Source: Rhodospirillaceae bacterium
GTDB lineage: Bacteria; Pseudomonadota; Alphaproteobacteria; Rhodospirillales_A; Casp-alpha2
DNA: 6,646 bases
Direction: 5' to 3'
NCBI GenBank assembly: GCA_003488105.1
Contig: DNMS01000006.1
Coordinates: 351-6,996, forward strand
Part shown: one piece after another, positions 1-6,646 of the stretch
Layout of the letters: every line of letters starts with the position of its first letter
How positions within the stretch are numbered: the first letter of the stretch is position 1
Made by a program: the position numbers and the translations under genes
The notes under the pieces: generated by a model
Database searches by the model: none
The model's input: the letters and a program-made list of their open reading frames with translations, nothing else
What the model was told of the DNA's origin: nothing

Positions 1-278
1 TCGGACACCAGATGGAAGGGCAGGTCGTACTTGGCCTTGAATTTGTCGTGGCGGGCGACCGTGTCCTTGGAGGCGCCGACGATCACGGCCCCTTCCTTTT
101 CGAACGCCTTGATGGCGTCGCGGAAGCCCTGGGCTTCGGTCGTGCAGCCCGGCGTGTCGTCCTTGGGGTAGAAATAAAGCACCACCTTCTTGCCCTTCAG
201 GTCTTTCAGGGCAAGCATGCCGCCGCCGTCCGCGGGCAGGGTGAAATCGGGGGCCTTGTCGCCGGTGGAAAGGGTCAT
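1..278 (-). CDS. bcp: Peroxiredoxin, PrxQ/BCP type (partial, C-terminus beyond left edge)
   Basis: This is a thiol peroxidase of the BCP/PrxQ family, a small cytosolic enzyme that reduces hydrogen peroxide and organic hydroperoxides, normally using thioredoxin as electron donor. The visible 92 residues begin MTLSTGDKAPDFTLP and carry the peroxiredoxin active site YPKDDTPGCTTEA. Pro38, Thr42 and Cys45 form the P-x3-T-x2-C pattern, with Cys45 as peroxidatic cysteine. Family members are about 150-160 residues, so roughly 60 percent is seen and the later conserved arginine lies outside the window. Position 50, where many relatives (E. coli BCP among them) have the resolving cysteine, is Gln (codon 129-131). 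The enzyme may therefore be 1-Cys, or use a cysteine further on. The ATG at 276-278 is supported by AAGGAG nine bases upstream. The gene starts 28 bases after the glnE stop on the same strand, so the two are probably co-transcribed. Confidence 0.95.
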   Translation of the reverse strand, partial: MTLSTGDKAPDFTLPADGGGMLALKDLKGKKVVLYFYPKDDTPGCTTEAQGFRDAIKAFEKEGAVIVGASKDTVARHDKFKAKYDLPFHLVS

Positions 279-287
279 GGTTCGGGT

Positions 288-293
288 CTCCTT
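288..293 (-). promoter_or_regulatory. Ribosome binding site of bcp
   Basis: AAGGAG on the minus strand, nine bases before the ATG of the peroxiredoxin gene. It lies inside the 28-base gap after the glnE stop. It fixes the bcp start and suggests translation from a shared glnE-bcp transcript. The gap contains no hairpin that would act as a terminator. Confidence 0.8.
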
Positions 294-306
294 GTTCGTC
301 GTGGTC

Positions 307-3300
307 TTATTCGGTCGCGTCTTCGGCGGGCGGCAGGTCCGCCGCCGGGCCGTCGATCAGGTCCTGGTAGATATCGAACACGGCCTGGGCCGTTTCCATC
401 ATCATGCGTTTCAGGCCGTCGAAATCTTCGGCCCCCGCGACGCGCATCAGGTCGTCGGCCAGGGCGCCTGAAATCAGCTCTTCCTTTTCCTTGGTCAGGG
501 TGCCCTCGATGGTTTCGGCCAGCAGGCCGAGGATGCCCATCCAAAGGTCCTGGGCCCGCATCAGGGTTTGCCAATGGGCGGTCGCCAGCACGCCGGCCGA
601 TTTCAGCTTGTCCAGGCTGGCGGCCGTATTGGCGTCGCGGATGTCCGGATGGTCGCCGATATGGCGCAGGGTCAGGTACTGCACGATGAAGGCGATATCG
701 ACCAGCCCGCCGCGCAGGTTCTTGACGTCCCAGATGCAGTCCGACGTCTTTTCCTTCGCGATGCGCTGGCGCATGTCGGCGGCGTCGCGCAGCAGCTTCA
801 CCGGGTCGACGGGATCGCCCAGGATGGCGGCGATGGCGTCCTCGACCCGGCCGCGCAGGTCGCCCGTTCCGGCCACGGCACGGGCGCGGACCAGGGCCAT
901 GCGCTCCCAAGTCCAGGCCGATTCATCGTGGTACTTGCGGAACGCGGTCAGCGATGTGGCCAACGGCCCCTTGGTGCCCGACGGGCGCAGGCGCATGTCG
1001 ACCTCGTACAGCGGCCCTTCCACCATCATCGCCGTGACGGCGTTGATGGTGCGCTGGGTCAGGCGGCCGAAATACTGCGCCGGGGCAAGGGGTCGGTCGC
1101 CGTCCGATTCCTCGGCGTCGTCGTCGGTGTCGTAGACGAAAATCAGGTCCAGGTCCGAGGCCGCGGTCATTTCCCGACTGCCCAAACGGCCGAGCGCCAC
1201 AATGGCGATCTCGCCGCCGGGGATGCGGCCGTGGCCGGCGGCGAAGTCGTCGGCGACGCGGGCCAACACCGCCCCCAACGCCGTCTCGGCGATGTCCGAG
1301 AGTGCGCAAGAGGCATCCAGCGGCGCGATCCGGGCATCCAGGCGCTGCACGCCGACCTGAAAGCGGCGGTCGTTGGCCCAACGGCGGCAGGTGATCAGCA
1401 CATCTTCCAGATCGCGGCAGGCCTTCAACTGGGCCTCAAGCTCATCGTGCAGGCCCGAAAGGTCCGGCGGCGGATCGAAGAAATCGGCGGTCAGCACGCT
1501 GTCCAGGATCGACGCATGGTTGCCCATGTGTTCGGCCAGCTTGGGCGCCTTGCCGGCGATTTCGACGACCAGGGACAAAAGGTGCGGGTTGGAATGGAAC
1601 ATGGAAAACAACTGCACCCCGCCGGGCAGCACCTTGAGGAAACCGTCGAAGCGCAGGAAGGTCTTGTCCGGTTCCGGCGTCTTGGCGATGGCGCGCAACA
1701 GCACGGGCATCAGTTCGGTCAGCAACTCGCGGGACCGGGTCGAACGCATGGCCCGGTAGCGCCCATGATGCCAGGCCCTTATCTGGGCGTCGACGCGGGC
1801 CGGTTCCTCGAACCCCATCTTGCGGATGGTCGCCAGCGTGTCCGGGTCGGCCTCGCCGCCGGTGAACACGAGGTTGCCGCCGGCGCCGTCCTGGTCCGCC
1901 TCGGCGCTGAGTGTCGGCGCGTCGCCGAACAGGGCGCCGTAATGGGTCTGCACGCGCTGCAGATGGTCGGTCAAAGCCTCGGCGAAGGCGTCGCCCGTGG
2001 CATAGCCCATGAAGGCGGCGAAGGCGGCGAAGGCGTCCGGTTCGTCGGGCAGGGTGTGGGTCTGCTCGTCATTGACCATCTGCAGGCGGTGTTCGACACA
2101 GCGCAGGAAGTCATAGGCGGCCTTCATGTCGGCCGCCGCCTCGGGCATGACCTGTTCCAGAGTGACCAGACAGTCGATGGCGGCCTTGGTCCCGGACAGG
2201 CGCAGTTCCGGGATGCGTCCGCCCCAGATCAACTGCTGGGTCTGGGCGAAGAATTCAATTTCGCGGATGCCGCCGCCACCTAGCTTGACGTTATGGCCAA
2301 GCGCCTTGATCGCGCCGATGCCGCGGTGGGCGTTGATTTGGCGCTTGATCGAATGGATGTCCTGGATCGCCGCGAAATCCAAGTGCTTGCGCCAGATGAA
2401 CGGGCGCAGCCATTCCAGGAACCGGGTGCCGGCCTCCAGGTCGCCGGCCACGGCCCGGGCCTTGATCATGGCGGCCCGTTCCCAGTTCTGGCCCAGGCTT
2501 TCGTAATAGCTTTCGGCGGCGAGGACCGAAATCGCCAACGGCGTGGCGCTGGGGTCCGGGCGCAGGCGCAGGTCCGTGCGGAACACGTAACCATCGGCCG
2601 TGCGCTCATCCATGATCCGCAGCATCTGGCGGACCAGCCGGACCATGGCCGGCTGCAGGTCGTCGGGCTTGGTCGTGCGCATGACCTCGGGGTCGAACAG
2701 CACGATGATGTCGATGTCCGAGGAATAATTCAGTTCCCGTGCACCCAGCTTGCCCATGCCGAGAACGACCAGGCCCGATCCTTGCGACGGCGATGCGGGA
2801 TCGGCCAATTCCAGGGCGCCGCGCCGCGCCATTTCCCCGAGACAGAAATCGCAGGCGGCCTTGAGGCAGGCTTCGGCGACATCGCTGAGCCCGCCGGTAA
2901 CCTGTTCAAGGGACCAATCGTTGCCTATATCAGCCATGGCGATGGTCAATGCCGCGCGTTTCTTGGCGATGCGCAGGCGCGTCTTGATGGCGGGTTCGGT
3001 CTCACCCTCGGGGGGGGCGGCAATGTCCGACAGGATGCCGGCCAGGGCCGCGTCGGGGCCGTCGGATAAAATGCGCAGGGTGAACGCCGGATCGCCCGAT
3101 GCCAGGCGGCCGAGGAACGGGCTATGGGCGAACACCGCGTCCAGCAGGGCCTTGCCCGGGCCGCCGCCGGCGATTTCCGCCGCCGCCGATTCGGTGCCCG
3201 GATCGGTGCTGCGGGAAACGGCGGAATCCCAATGTTCCCAGGCAACTGCCAGGGATTCGGGGTTTCCCGGGCTTGGTAGATCGGGTTTACTGCTGAAGGC

Positions 3301-3315
3301 CGAATTTTCAGGCAT
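307..3315 (-). CDS. glnE: Bifunctional glutamine synthetase adenylyltransferase / adenylyl-removing enzyme GlnE
   Basis: GlnE attaches AMP to a tyrosine of glutamine synthetase, lowering its activity when nitrogen is plentiful, and removes it by phosphorolysis when nitrogen is scarce; PII protein and glutamine control the balance. With the chosen ATG at 3315 it has 1002 residues (E. coli GlnE has 946). The duplicated architecture is clear. The N-terminal adenylyl-removing nucleotidyltransferase domain has GMGKLGARELNYSSDIDI (186-203; metal-binding Asp200, Asp202), Asp248 in RTDLRLRP, and GGGGIREIEFF (346-356). A linker and helical region with LPGGVQLFSMFHSNP follow at about 564-578. The C-terminal adenylyltransferase domain has ALGRLGSREMTAASDLDL (707-724; Asp721, Asp723), Asp773 in VDMRLRPSG, and RGGLVDIAF (868-876). 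Ala875 stands where Glu is expected. The frame is open up to an ATG at 3456, but that extra 47-residue stretch looks unlike the family, overlaps the divergent gene and has no ribosome binding site. GTG at 3322-3324 is a possible alternative start; both starts have only weak upstream Shine-Dalgarno matches. Confidence 0.96.
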   Translation of the reverse strand: MPENSAFSSKPDLPSPGNPESLAVAWEHWDSAVSRSTDPGTESAAAEIAGGGPGKALLDAVFAHSPFLGRLASGDPAFTLRILSDGPDAALAGILSDIAAPPEGETEPAIKTRLRIAKKRAALTIAMADIGNDWSLEQVTGGLSDVAEACLKAACDFCLGEMARRGALELADPASPSQGSGLVVLGMGKLGARELNYSSDIDIIVLFDPEVMRTTKPDDLQPAMVRLVRQMLRIMDERTADGYVFRTDLRLRPDPSATPLAISVLAAESYYESLGQNWERAAMIKARAVAGDLEAGTRFLEWLRPFIWRKHLDFAAIQDIHSIKRQINAHRGIGAIKALGHNVKLGGGGIREIEFFAQTQQLIWGGRIPELRLSGTKAAIDCLVTLEQVMPEAAADMKAAYDFLRCVEHRLQMVNDEQTHTLPDEPDAFAAFAAFMGYATGDAFAEALTDHLQRVQTHYGALFGDAPTLSAEADQDGAGGNLVFTGGEADPDTLATIRKMGFEEPARVDAQIRAWHHGRYRAMRSTRSRELLTELMPVLLRAIAKTPEPDKTFLRFDGFLKVLPGGVQLFSMFHSNPHLLSLVVEIAGKAPKLAEHMGNHASILDSVLTADFFDPPPDLSGLHDELEAQLKACRDLEDVLITCRRWANDRRFQVGVQRLDARIAPLDASCALSDIAETALGAVLARVADDFAAGHGRIPGGEIAIVALGRLGSREMTAASDLDLIFVYDTDDDAEESDGDRPLAPAQYFGRLTQRTINAVTAMMVEGPLYEVDMRLRPSGTKGPLATSLTAFRKYHDESAWTWERMALVRARAVAGTGDLRGRVEDAIAAILGDPVDPVKLLRDAADMRQRIAKEKTSDCIWDVKNLRGGLVDIAFIVQYLTLRHIGDHPDIRDANTAASLDKLKSAGVLATAHWQTLMRAQDLWMGILGLLAETIEGTLTKEKEELISGALADDLMRVAGAEDFDGLKRMMMETAQAVFDIYQDLIDGPAADLPPAEDATE
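2011..2035. repeat. Nine-base tandem repeat inside glnE
   Basis: GAAGGCGGC is present twice in direct tandem, followed by a third, partial copy (GAAGGCG). On the coding strand it encodes Ala-Phe-Ala steps within DAFAAFAAF (residues about 427-435 of GlnE), in the helical part after the first nucleotidyltransferase domain. The unit is a multiple of three, so a change in copy number would keep the frame. Confidence 0.75.
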
Positions 3316-3331
3316 ACTAATCACTTGTTTC

Positions 3332-3351
3332 TCAGGCCTTGGGGGGCCTGA
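3332..3351. repeat. Inverted repeat (7-bp arms, 6-base loop) between divergent genes
   Basis: TCAGGCC at 3332-3338 pairs perfectly with GGCCTGA at 3345-3351 around the loop TTGGGG. It lies 17 bases upstream of the glnE ATG and 48 bases upstream of the rightward GTG. No T-tract follows it on either strand, so it does not look like an intrinsic terminator. It could be a regulator binding site, or a hairpin in the glnE leader close to the start codon. A chance palindrome in GC-rich DNA cannot be excluded. Confidence 0.55.
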
Positions 3352-3380
3352 ACACTGCGGTAAGCAAAAACTGGGGTCAA
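3352..3380 (-). promoter_or_regulatory. Possible sigma-70-type promoter of glnE
   Basis: Read on the minus strand, TTGACC (3375-3380) matches five of six bases of the -35 consensus. Seventeen bases later lies CAGTGT (3352-3357), a poor -10 match. Transcription would then begin within or next to the palindrome and give a leader of about 30 bases before the glnE ATG at 3315. The call rests almost entirely on the -35 element. Confidence 0.22.
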
Positions 3381-3390
3381 GCGCGCTAAC

Positions 3391-3395
3391 GGAGG
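3391..3395 (+). promoter_or_regulatory. Ribosome binding site of the AsmA-like gene
   Basis: GGAGG lies four bases before GTG at 3400 and one base before the preceding in-frame GTG at 3397. The frame is closed just upstream by TAA at 3361-3363. The spacing favours 3400 over 3397. No ATG in this frame occurs before the conserved N-terminal region, so this site decides the start. Confidence 0.7.
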
Positions 3396-3399
3396 CGTG

Positions 3400-6300
3400 G
3401 TGACAGACGACGTCGAACAACACGGCGGGCAGGGTGAGAATCGGACGGGTGGCCATCTAAAGCGGTGGTGCCGGGGGGCCGCGCATCTTGCTGGCGGCCT
3501 TCTCGCGGGCGTGGCCATCGTCGCGGGCCTGCTGTCGTGGCAATTGTCCAAGGGGCCGATTTCCCTCAGCTTCCTCACGCCCTATATCGAACAGGCGCTC
3601 AACGAACGCAGCCCCGACATGCAGGTCGAACTGGGCGATACCATCCTGACCTGGGCCGGGTGGGAACGCGCCCTCGATATCCGCGTACTCGACGTCCTGG
3701 TCTACGACCGCGTGGGCGCCATCGTCGCCGCGATTCCCGAAGTGTCGTTCTCGCTGTCCAGCCAGGCCCTGATCCGGCGCGGCGCGATCGTGCCGAAAAG
3801 CGTCGAGCTGTTCGGCCCGCGCCTGGTTCTGCGGCGCGGCGCCGACGGCACGTTCGAGGTCAACCTGGGCAACGCCCAATCCGACGGCCAGGGTCTGTCA
3901 GACGGCAAGGGATTGGGCAGCGGGCTGCTCGACCTGCTGGTCGCCAAGGCCGGGGCCGGAAGCGGGCCCGATGCGGGGGCGCAACTGGCTTATTTGTCGC
4001 GTCTCAACATCATCGGCGCGGAAACGGTGATCGTCGATGAAATCCTGGGGCGCCGATGGACCGCGCCGGTCGCGGACATCCGCTTGATTCGCGACGACGC
4101 GGGCATCCAGGGCGAGATCGCCTTGCAGATGGATTTGAACGGCCGCCGATCCGAGGTCGCGGCCAAGGGCAGCTATCTCGTCAACGAGGGACGCCTGGCT
4201 GTCAGTGTCTCCTTCACTGATCTCGACCCGAAGGCGCTTGCCAGTTTCCACGAATCACTCAAGCGTTTCGAAAGCATACAACTGCCGCTCAAGGGGACGG
4301 TGACCCTGGGCATGACCGTCAACGGCCCGCCCGAGGACATCGGCTTTCGCTTCACGGGCGGCGAAGGCGAGATCCGCACCCCCGATCCGTATCAGGAAGC
4401 GATCGCGGTCAAATCCCTTGTTCTTGCCGGACGTTATGACGGCCGTGCCCGGACGGCGGAAGTCTACGATTTCACCGTTGTCACCAAGGAAGGGGAAAGC
4501 GTGCGTTCTCCGGGCTCGGCAGCGCACCGCCTGCCGGTCGCCGGGCTGCAATTTTCCGGCAAATACTGGATGGATGACGATCGCTTGGAAATCTCGCGGC
4601 TTGCCGTCGATACGGGCGGCCCGCAGGCCATGCTGGCCGGCACCGTGGAAGACGCGACGGGAAGCGCCGTGGGTGCCTTCGACGTGGCGCTTCAGAATGC
4701 CCCGCTGAAAGACATCCGGAAATACTGGGCCCCGGAGTGGGCGCCCGATGTCTACAATTGGTGGACGGAAAATGTGAAGGACGGTGTGGTGCCGCGCCTC
4801 AACATGAAGGTCCATGTCAGCGGTGGGGCAGGCGGCTGGGTGCTGACTTCGGTGGTTGGCGATATGGATTTCCGGGACACGGTCCTGTCCTACCTTCCCG
4901 GCATGCCGGACATCACGGACTTGGCGGGTAAATCGACCTTCACCCATAAACGCTTTGATGTTTTCGTCAGCCAGGGAAAATCGGGCGGGATGGCGCTCAG
5001 CGAAGGGCAGTTGTTCATCACTGGGTTGTCGACCGGCCGGGAACAGGCGGAAATCCAGGCCACGATCGCGGGTCAGCTCGACAAGGCGCTGGCCTTGATC
5101 GATCATCCGCCGCTCGCTTATGCGGCCAAGATGGAGGTCGATCCCAAGGGCACCAAGGGGGCTGCAAAGGTTCGTCTGCGCATCGGATTTCCACTGCTCC
5201 TCGATCTGCAGCTGGAAGACGTGAACATCGCCGCCGACGCGCGCCTGCGCGACGCCGCGATACCCCACGCCCTGCACGGCTTCGACCTGGATGCCGCCGA
5301 CCTGACCATGTCCATCGACAAACGCGGCATGGAGGTCAAGGGCAACGGTGTCGTCGCCGGCATGCCGGCGGATATCTCCTGGCGTGAGAACTTCGGCGAG
5401 AAGGTCGCCTTCCGCACGATCCTGGACCTGTCCGGACGTATTCCCGATGTCGAGCGCATCCGCCAACTGGGTCTGAACGTCGGCCTTCTGAACGAGGAGT
5501 ACGTCAGCGGCGCCGTCGGCGCCAACCTGCGCTTCACGGTACTGAACGACGGCGAAACGCGGGTCGAAGTCCGCGCCGACCTGGCCGAAGCGCAACTGGC
5601 CGTCGACCGGGTGAAGTGGAAGAAGCCCTTTGGGGCCGCCGGCCGAGCGGAAATGAACGTCACCTTCAAGCAGGATAAGGCGCGGGAGATCACCCATTTC
5701 GCGCTCTATGCCGAAGACCTGGCCGTCGCCGGGCGGGGAACCTTCGAGGACGACGGAAAGTCCGTTCAGCGTATCGATTTCACGCGCATCAATCATGGCC
5801 GCACGGACATGAAGGGGGCGTTGATCCGGCGCGCCGACGGTGCCTGGGACCTGGGGTTCCATGGTGCCGGGCTCGACCTTTCGCCGGTGTGGAAGGACCT
5901 GATGGAAAGCGAGGACAGCGACCTGTTGGGAAATTTCGTGCTCGCCGCTGAATTCGACAAGGTCTGGATCGACGACAAGCGGACCTTGACCGACGTTTCC
6001 GGCACATTCCAACGCGAAAACCAGATCTGGCGCACGGTCTACCTGAATTCGATTCTTGAGGGGGCTACGACCCTCAACGTGGAACTGAGGCCGGGACCGG
6101 ACGGCGGCAACCGCAAGATCGACATCAGCACTGCCGACGCAGGCGTCGTGCTTCGTACGCTCGGTTTCTACGACAACATGCTGGGCGGTGCCCTGCAATT
6201 GACGGGCACCTTCGACGACAGCCATCCCGATCATCCCTTGAAAGGCCGTCTGCTGATCCGCGACTATCGCGTTCTGAAGGCGCCGGCTCTGGCTCATCTG

Positions 6301-6646
6301 GTTAGCATCATGGCGCTGACCGGGATTCTCGATGCATTGCAGGGCGACGGTCTGGGCTTTGCCGTGCTCGACATTCCCTTCACCATGCGCGCGGGTGTGG
6401 TCGAGATCGCCGACGCCCGCGCGGCGGGCGCGTCGCTCGGCTTTACGGCATCGGGCACGGTCTATACCCATGCCGATATCGTCGACCTGGAAGGCACGGT
6501 GGTGCCGGCCTATGCCATCAACTCGGCCCTGGGACGCATTCCGATCCTGGGCAACATCTTCACCGGCGGCGAAAAGGGCAGCGGCCTGTTCGCCGCCAAC
6601 TTCCGCATGACCGGCCCGCAGGAAGACCCCAAGGTTGACGTCAACC
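3400..6646 (+). CDS. AsmA/YhdP-like inner-membrane-anchored envelope protein (partial, C-terminus beyond right edge)
   Basis: The frame is open without a stop from GTG 3400 to the right edge, 1082 codons. A short polar N-terminus with basic residues (K21, R22, R25) precedes one hydrophobic segment (about 27-47), giving a membrane anchor with the rest in the periplasm. Next come ISLSFLTPYIEQALN (54-68) and LTWAGW (83-88), typical of the N-terminal region of YhdP-like (DUF3971) proteins. The middle has YWAPEWAPDVYNWWTENVKDG-like spacing (442-461) and YLPGMPDITDLAGKSTF (498-514), also family hallmarks. The C-terminal AsmA-like part shows LTGILDALQGDGLGF (973-987) and NSALGRIPILGNIFTGG (1041-1057), then FRMTGPQEDPKVDVN at the edge. 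Relatives are about 1100-1300 residues, so little is probably missing. E. coli YhdP, TamB and YdbH are large beta-groove proteins linked to phospholipid transfer to the outer membrane; the same role here is inferred from family. Which subfamily it belongs to (YhdP orthologue or a broader AsmA relative) is not settled. Confidence 0.92.
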   Translation, partial: MTDDVEQHGGQGENRTGGHLKRWCRGAAHLAGGLLAGVAIVAGLLSWQLSKGPISLSFLTPYIEQALNERSPDMQVELGDTILTWAGWERALDIRVLDVLVYDRVGAIVAAIPEVSFSLSSQALIRRGAIVPKSVELFGPRLVLRRGADGTFEVNLGNAQSDGQGLSDGKGLGSGLLDLLVAKAGAGSGPDAGAQLAYLSRLNIIGAETVIVDEILGRRWTAPVADIRLIRDDAGIQGEIALQMDLNGRRSEVAAKGSYLVNEGRLAVSVSFTDLDPKALASFHESLKRFESIQLPLKGTVTLGMTVNGPPEDIGFRFTGGEGEIRTPDPYQEAIAVKSLVLAGRYDGRARTAEVYDFTVVTKEGESVRSPGSAAHRLPVAGLQFSGKYWMDDDRLEISRLAVDTGGPQAMLAGTVEDATGSAVGAFDVALQNAPLKDIRKYWAPEWAPDVYNWWTENVKDGVVPRLNMKVHVSGGAGGWVLTSVVGDMDFRDTVLSYLPGMPDITDLAGKSTFTHKRFDVFVSQGKSGGMALSEGQLFITGLSTGREQAEIQATIAGQLDKALALIDHPPLAYAAKMEVDPKGTKGAAKVRLRIGFPLLLDLQLEDVNIAADARLRDAAIPHALHGFDLDAADLTMSIDKRGMEVKGNGVVAGMPADISWRENFGEKVAFRTILDLSGRIPDVERIRQLGLNVGLLNEEYVSGAVGANLRFTVLNDGETRVEVRADLAEAQLAVDRVKWKKPFGAAGRAEMNVTFKQDKAREITHFALYAEDLAVAGRGTFEDDGKSVQRIDFTRINHGRTDMKGALIRRADGAWDLGFHGAGLDLSPVWKDLMESEDSDLLGNFVLAAEFDKVWIDDKRTLTDVSGTFQRENQIWRTVYLNSILEGATTLNVELRPGPDGGNRKIDISTADAGVVLRTLGFYDNMLGGALQLTGTFDDSHPDHPLKGRLLIRDYRVLKAPALAHLVSIMALTGILDALQGDGLGFAVLDIPFTMRAGVVEIADARAAGASLGFTASGTVYTHADIVDLEGTVVPAYAINSALGRIPILGNIFTGGEKGSGLFAANFRMTGPQEDPKVDVN
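3421..3540 (+). other. Region encoding the N-terminal membrane anchor of the AsmA-like protein
   Basis: Codons 8-47 encode a glycine-rich polar stretch, a basic cluster around KRWCRGA (21-27), then an uninterrupted hydrophobic run rich in Ala, Gly, Leu and Val ending in LLSW (44-47). Positive charges before the helix predict the N-terminus in the cytoplasm and the body in the periplasm. No signal-peptidase cleavage motif is evident, so it should stay as an anchor. The helix prediction is by eye. Confidence 0.7.

Larger units (their letters stand above)
3316..3399. promoter_or_regulatory. Divergent intergenic region between glnE and the AsmA-like gene
   Basis: These 84 bases separate two genes transcribed away from each other, so they, or the first codons of either gene, should contain both promoters. 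I see a palindrome (3332-3351), a possible glnE -35 element and the Shine-Dalgarno sequence of the rightward gene. I found no convincing -35/-10 pair for the rightward gene and no sigma-54 GG-N10-GC signature for glnE. The extent depends on the glnE start chosen at 3315. Confidence 0.6.

Noticed and set aside
568..2283. 571-codon open frame on the plus strand
   Set aside because: It is the register-aligned shadow of glnE, whose translation on the other strand has all expected GlnE motifs across the same bases.
3332..3351. Intrinsic terminator in the intergenic palindrome
   Set aside because: No T-tract follows the stem on either strand, and both flanking genes are transcribed away from it, so a terminator is not expected there.
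3316..3399. Sigma-54 promoter upstream of glnE
   Set aside because: A TTGC-like element is present on the minus strand, but no GG lies ten bases before its GC, so the -24/-12 signature is missing.
3316..3456. N-terminal extension of GlnE to the ATG at 3456
   Set aside because: There is no ribosome binding site, the sequence is not GlnE-like, and it would overlap the start and GGAGG site of the divergent gene.
3457..3879. 140-codon minus-strand frame just upstream of glnE
   Set aside because: It covers the membrane anchor and conserved N-terminal motifs of the AsmA-like gene and shows no motif of its own.
4255..6471. 738-codon open frame on the minus strand
   Set aside because: It lies opposite the AsmA-like gene in exact codon register. 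Its translation is rich in Arg, His, Gln and Gly without recognisable motifs, while the plus strand matches a known family throughout.
1..6646. Mobile element, CRISPR array, tRNA/rRNA or undescribed multi-gene system
   Set aside because: Three family-recognisable genes account for nearly all bases. I saw no spaced repeats, transposase motifs, terminal inverted repeats or RNA-gene sequence.

Overview
The window looks like ordinary chromosome from a GC-rich alphaproteobacterium, most likely of the Rhodospirillales or a related group. That placement is inferred from strong G/C preference at third codon positions and from the style of the three proteins; no rRNA or other marker gene is present to confirm it. 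Three protein genes fill almost the whole window, with one short divergent intergenic region. I see no mobile element, CRISPR array, tRNA, rRNA or phage gene.

Left part, minus strand: a gene pair is read from right to left. glnE (start near 3315, stop at 307) encodes the two-domain adenylyltransferase/adenylyl-removing enzyme that controls glutamine synthetase. Its stop lies 28 bases before the start of bcp (start at 278), a PrxQ/BCP-type thiol peroxidase that runs off the left edge. The short gap and the good ribosome binding site before bcp suggest one transcript.

Middle, 3316-3399: an 84-base divergent region holds a 7-bp-arm palindrome, a weak possible promoter for glnE, and the GGAGG ribosome binding site of the rightward gene.

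Right part, plus strand: one very long gene begins at a GTG codon (3400) and stays open to the right edge (1082 codons seen). It encodes an inner-membrane-anchored AsmA/YhdP-like protein, a family of large periplasmic beta-groove proteins linked to phospholipid transport to the outer membrane. It has no ATG start and no stop within the window, and is easily overlooked beside the long antisense reading frame (4255-6471) that lies over it.

The genes concern nitrogen regulation (glnE), peroxide defence (bcp) and envelope biogenesis (AsmA-like). Nothing shows that they form one system, and I found no convincing undescribed system. The points most worth a second look are residue-level: PrxQ lacks the usual resolving cysteine, the C-terminal GlnE domain has Ala where Glu is expected in its GG-x-x-D-x-E-F motif, and a palindrome sits between the divergent genes.
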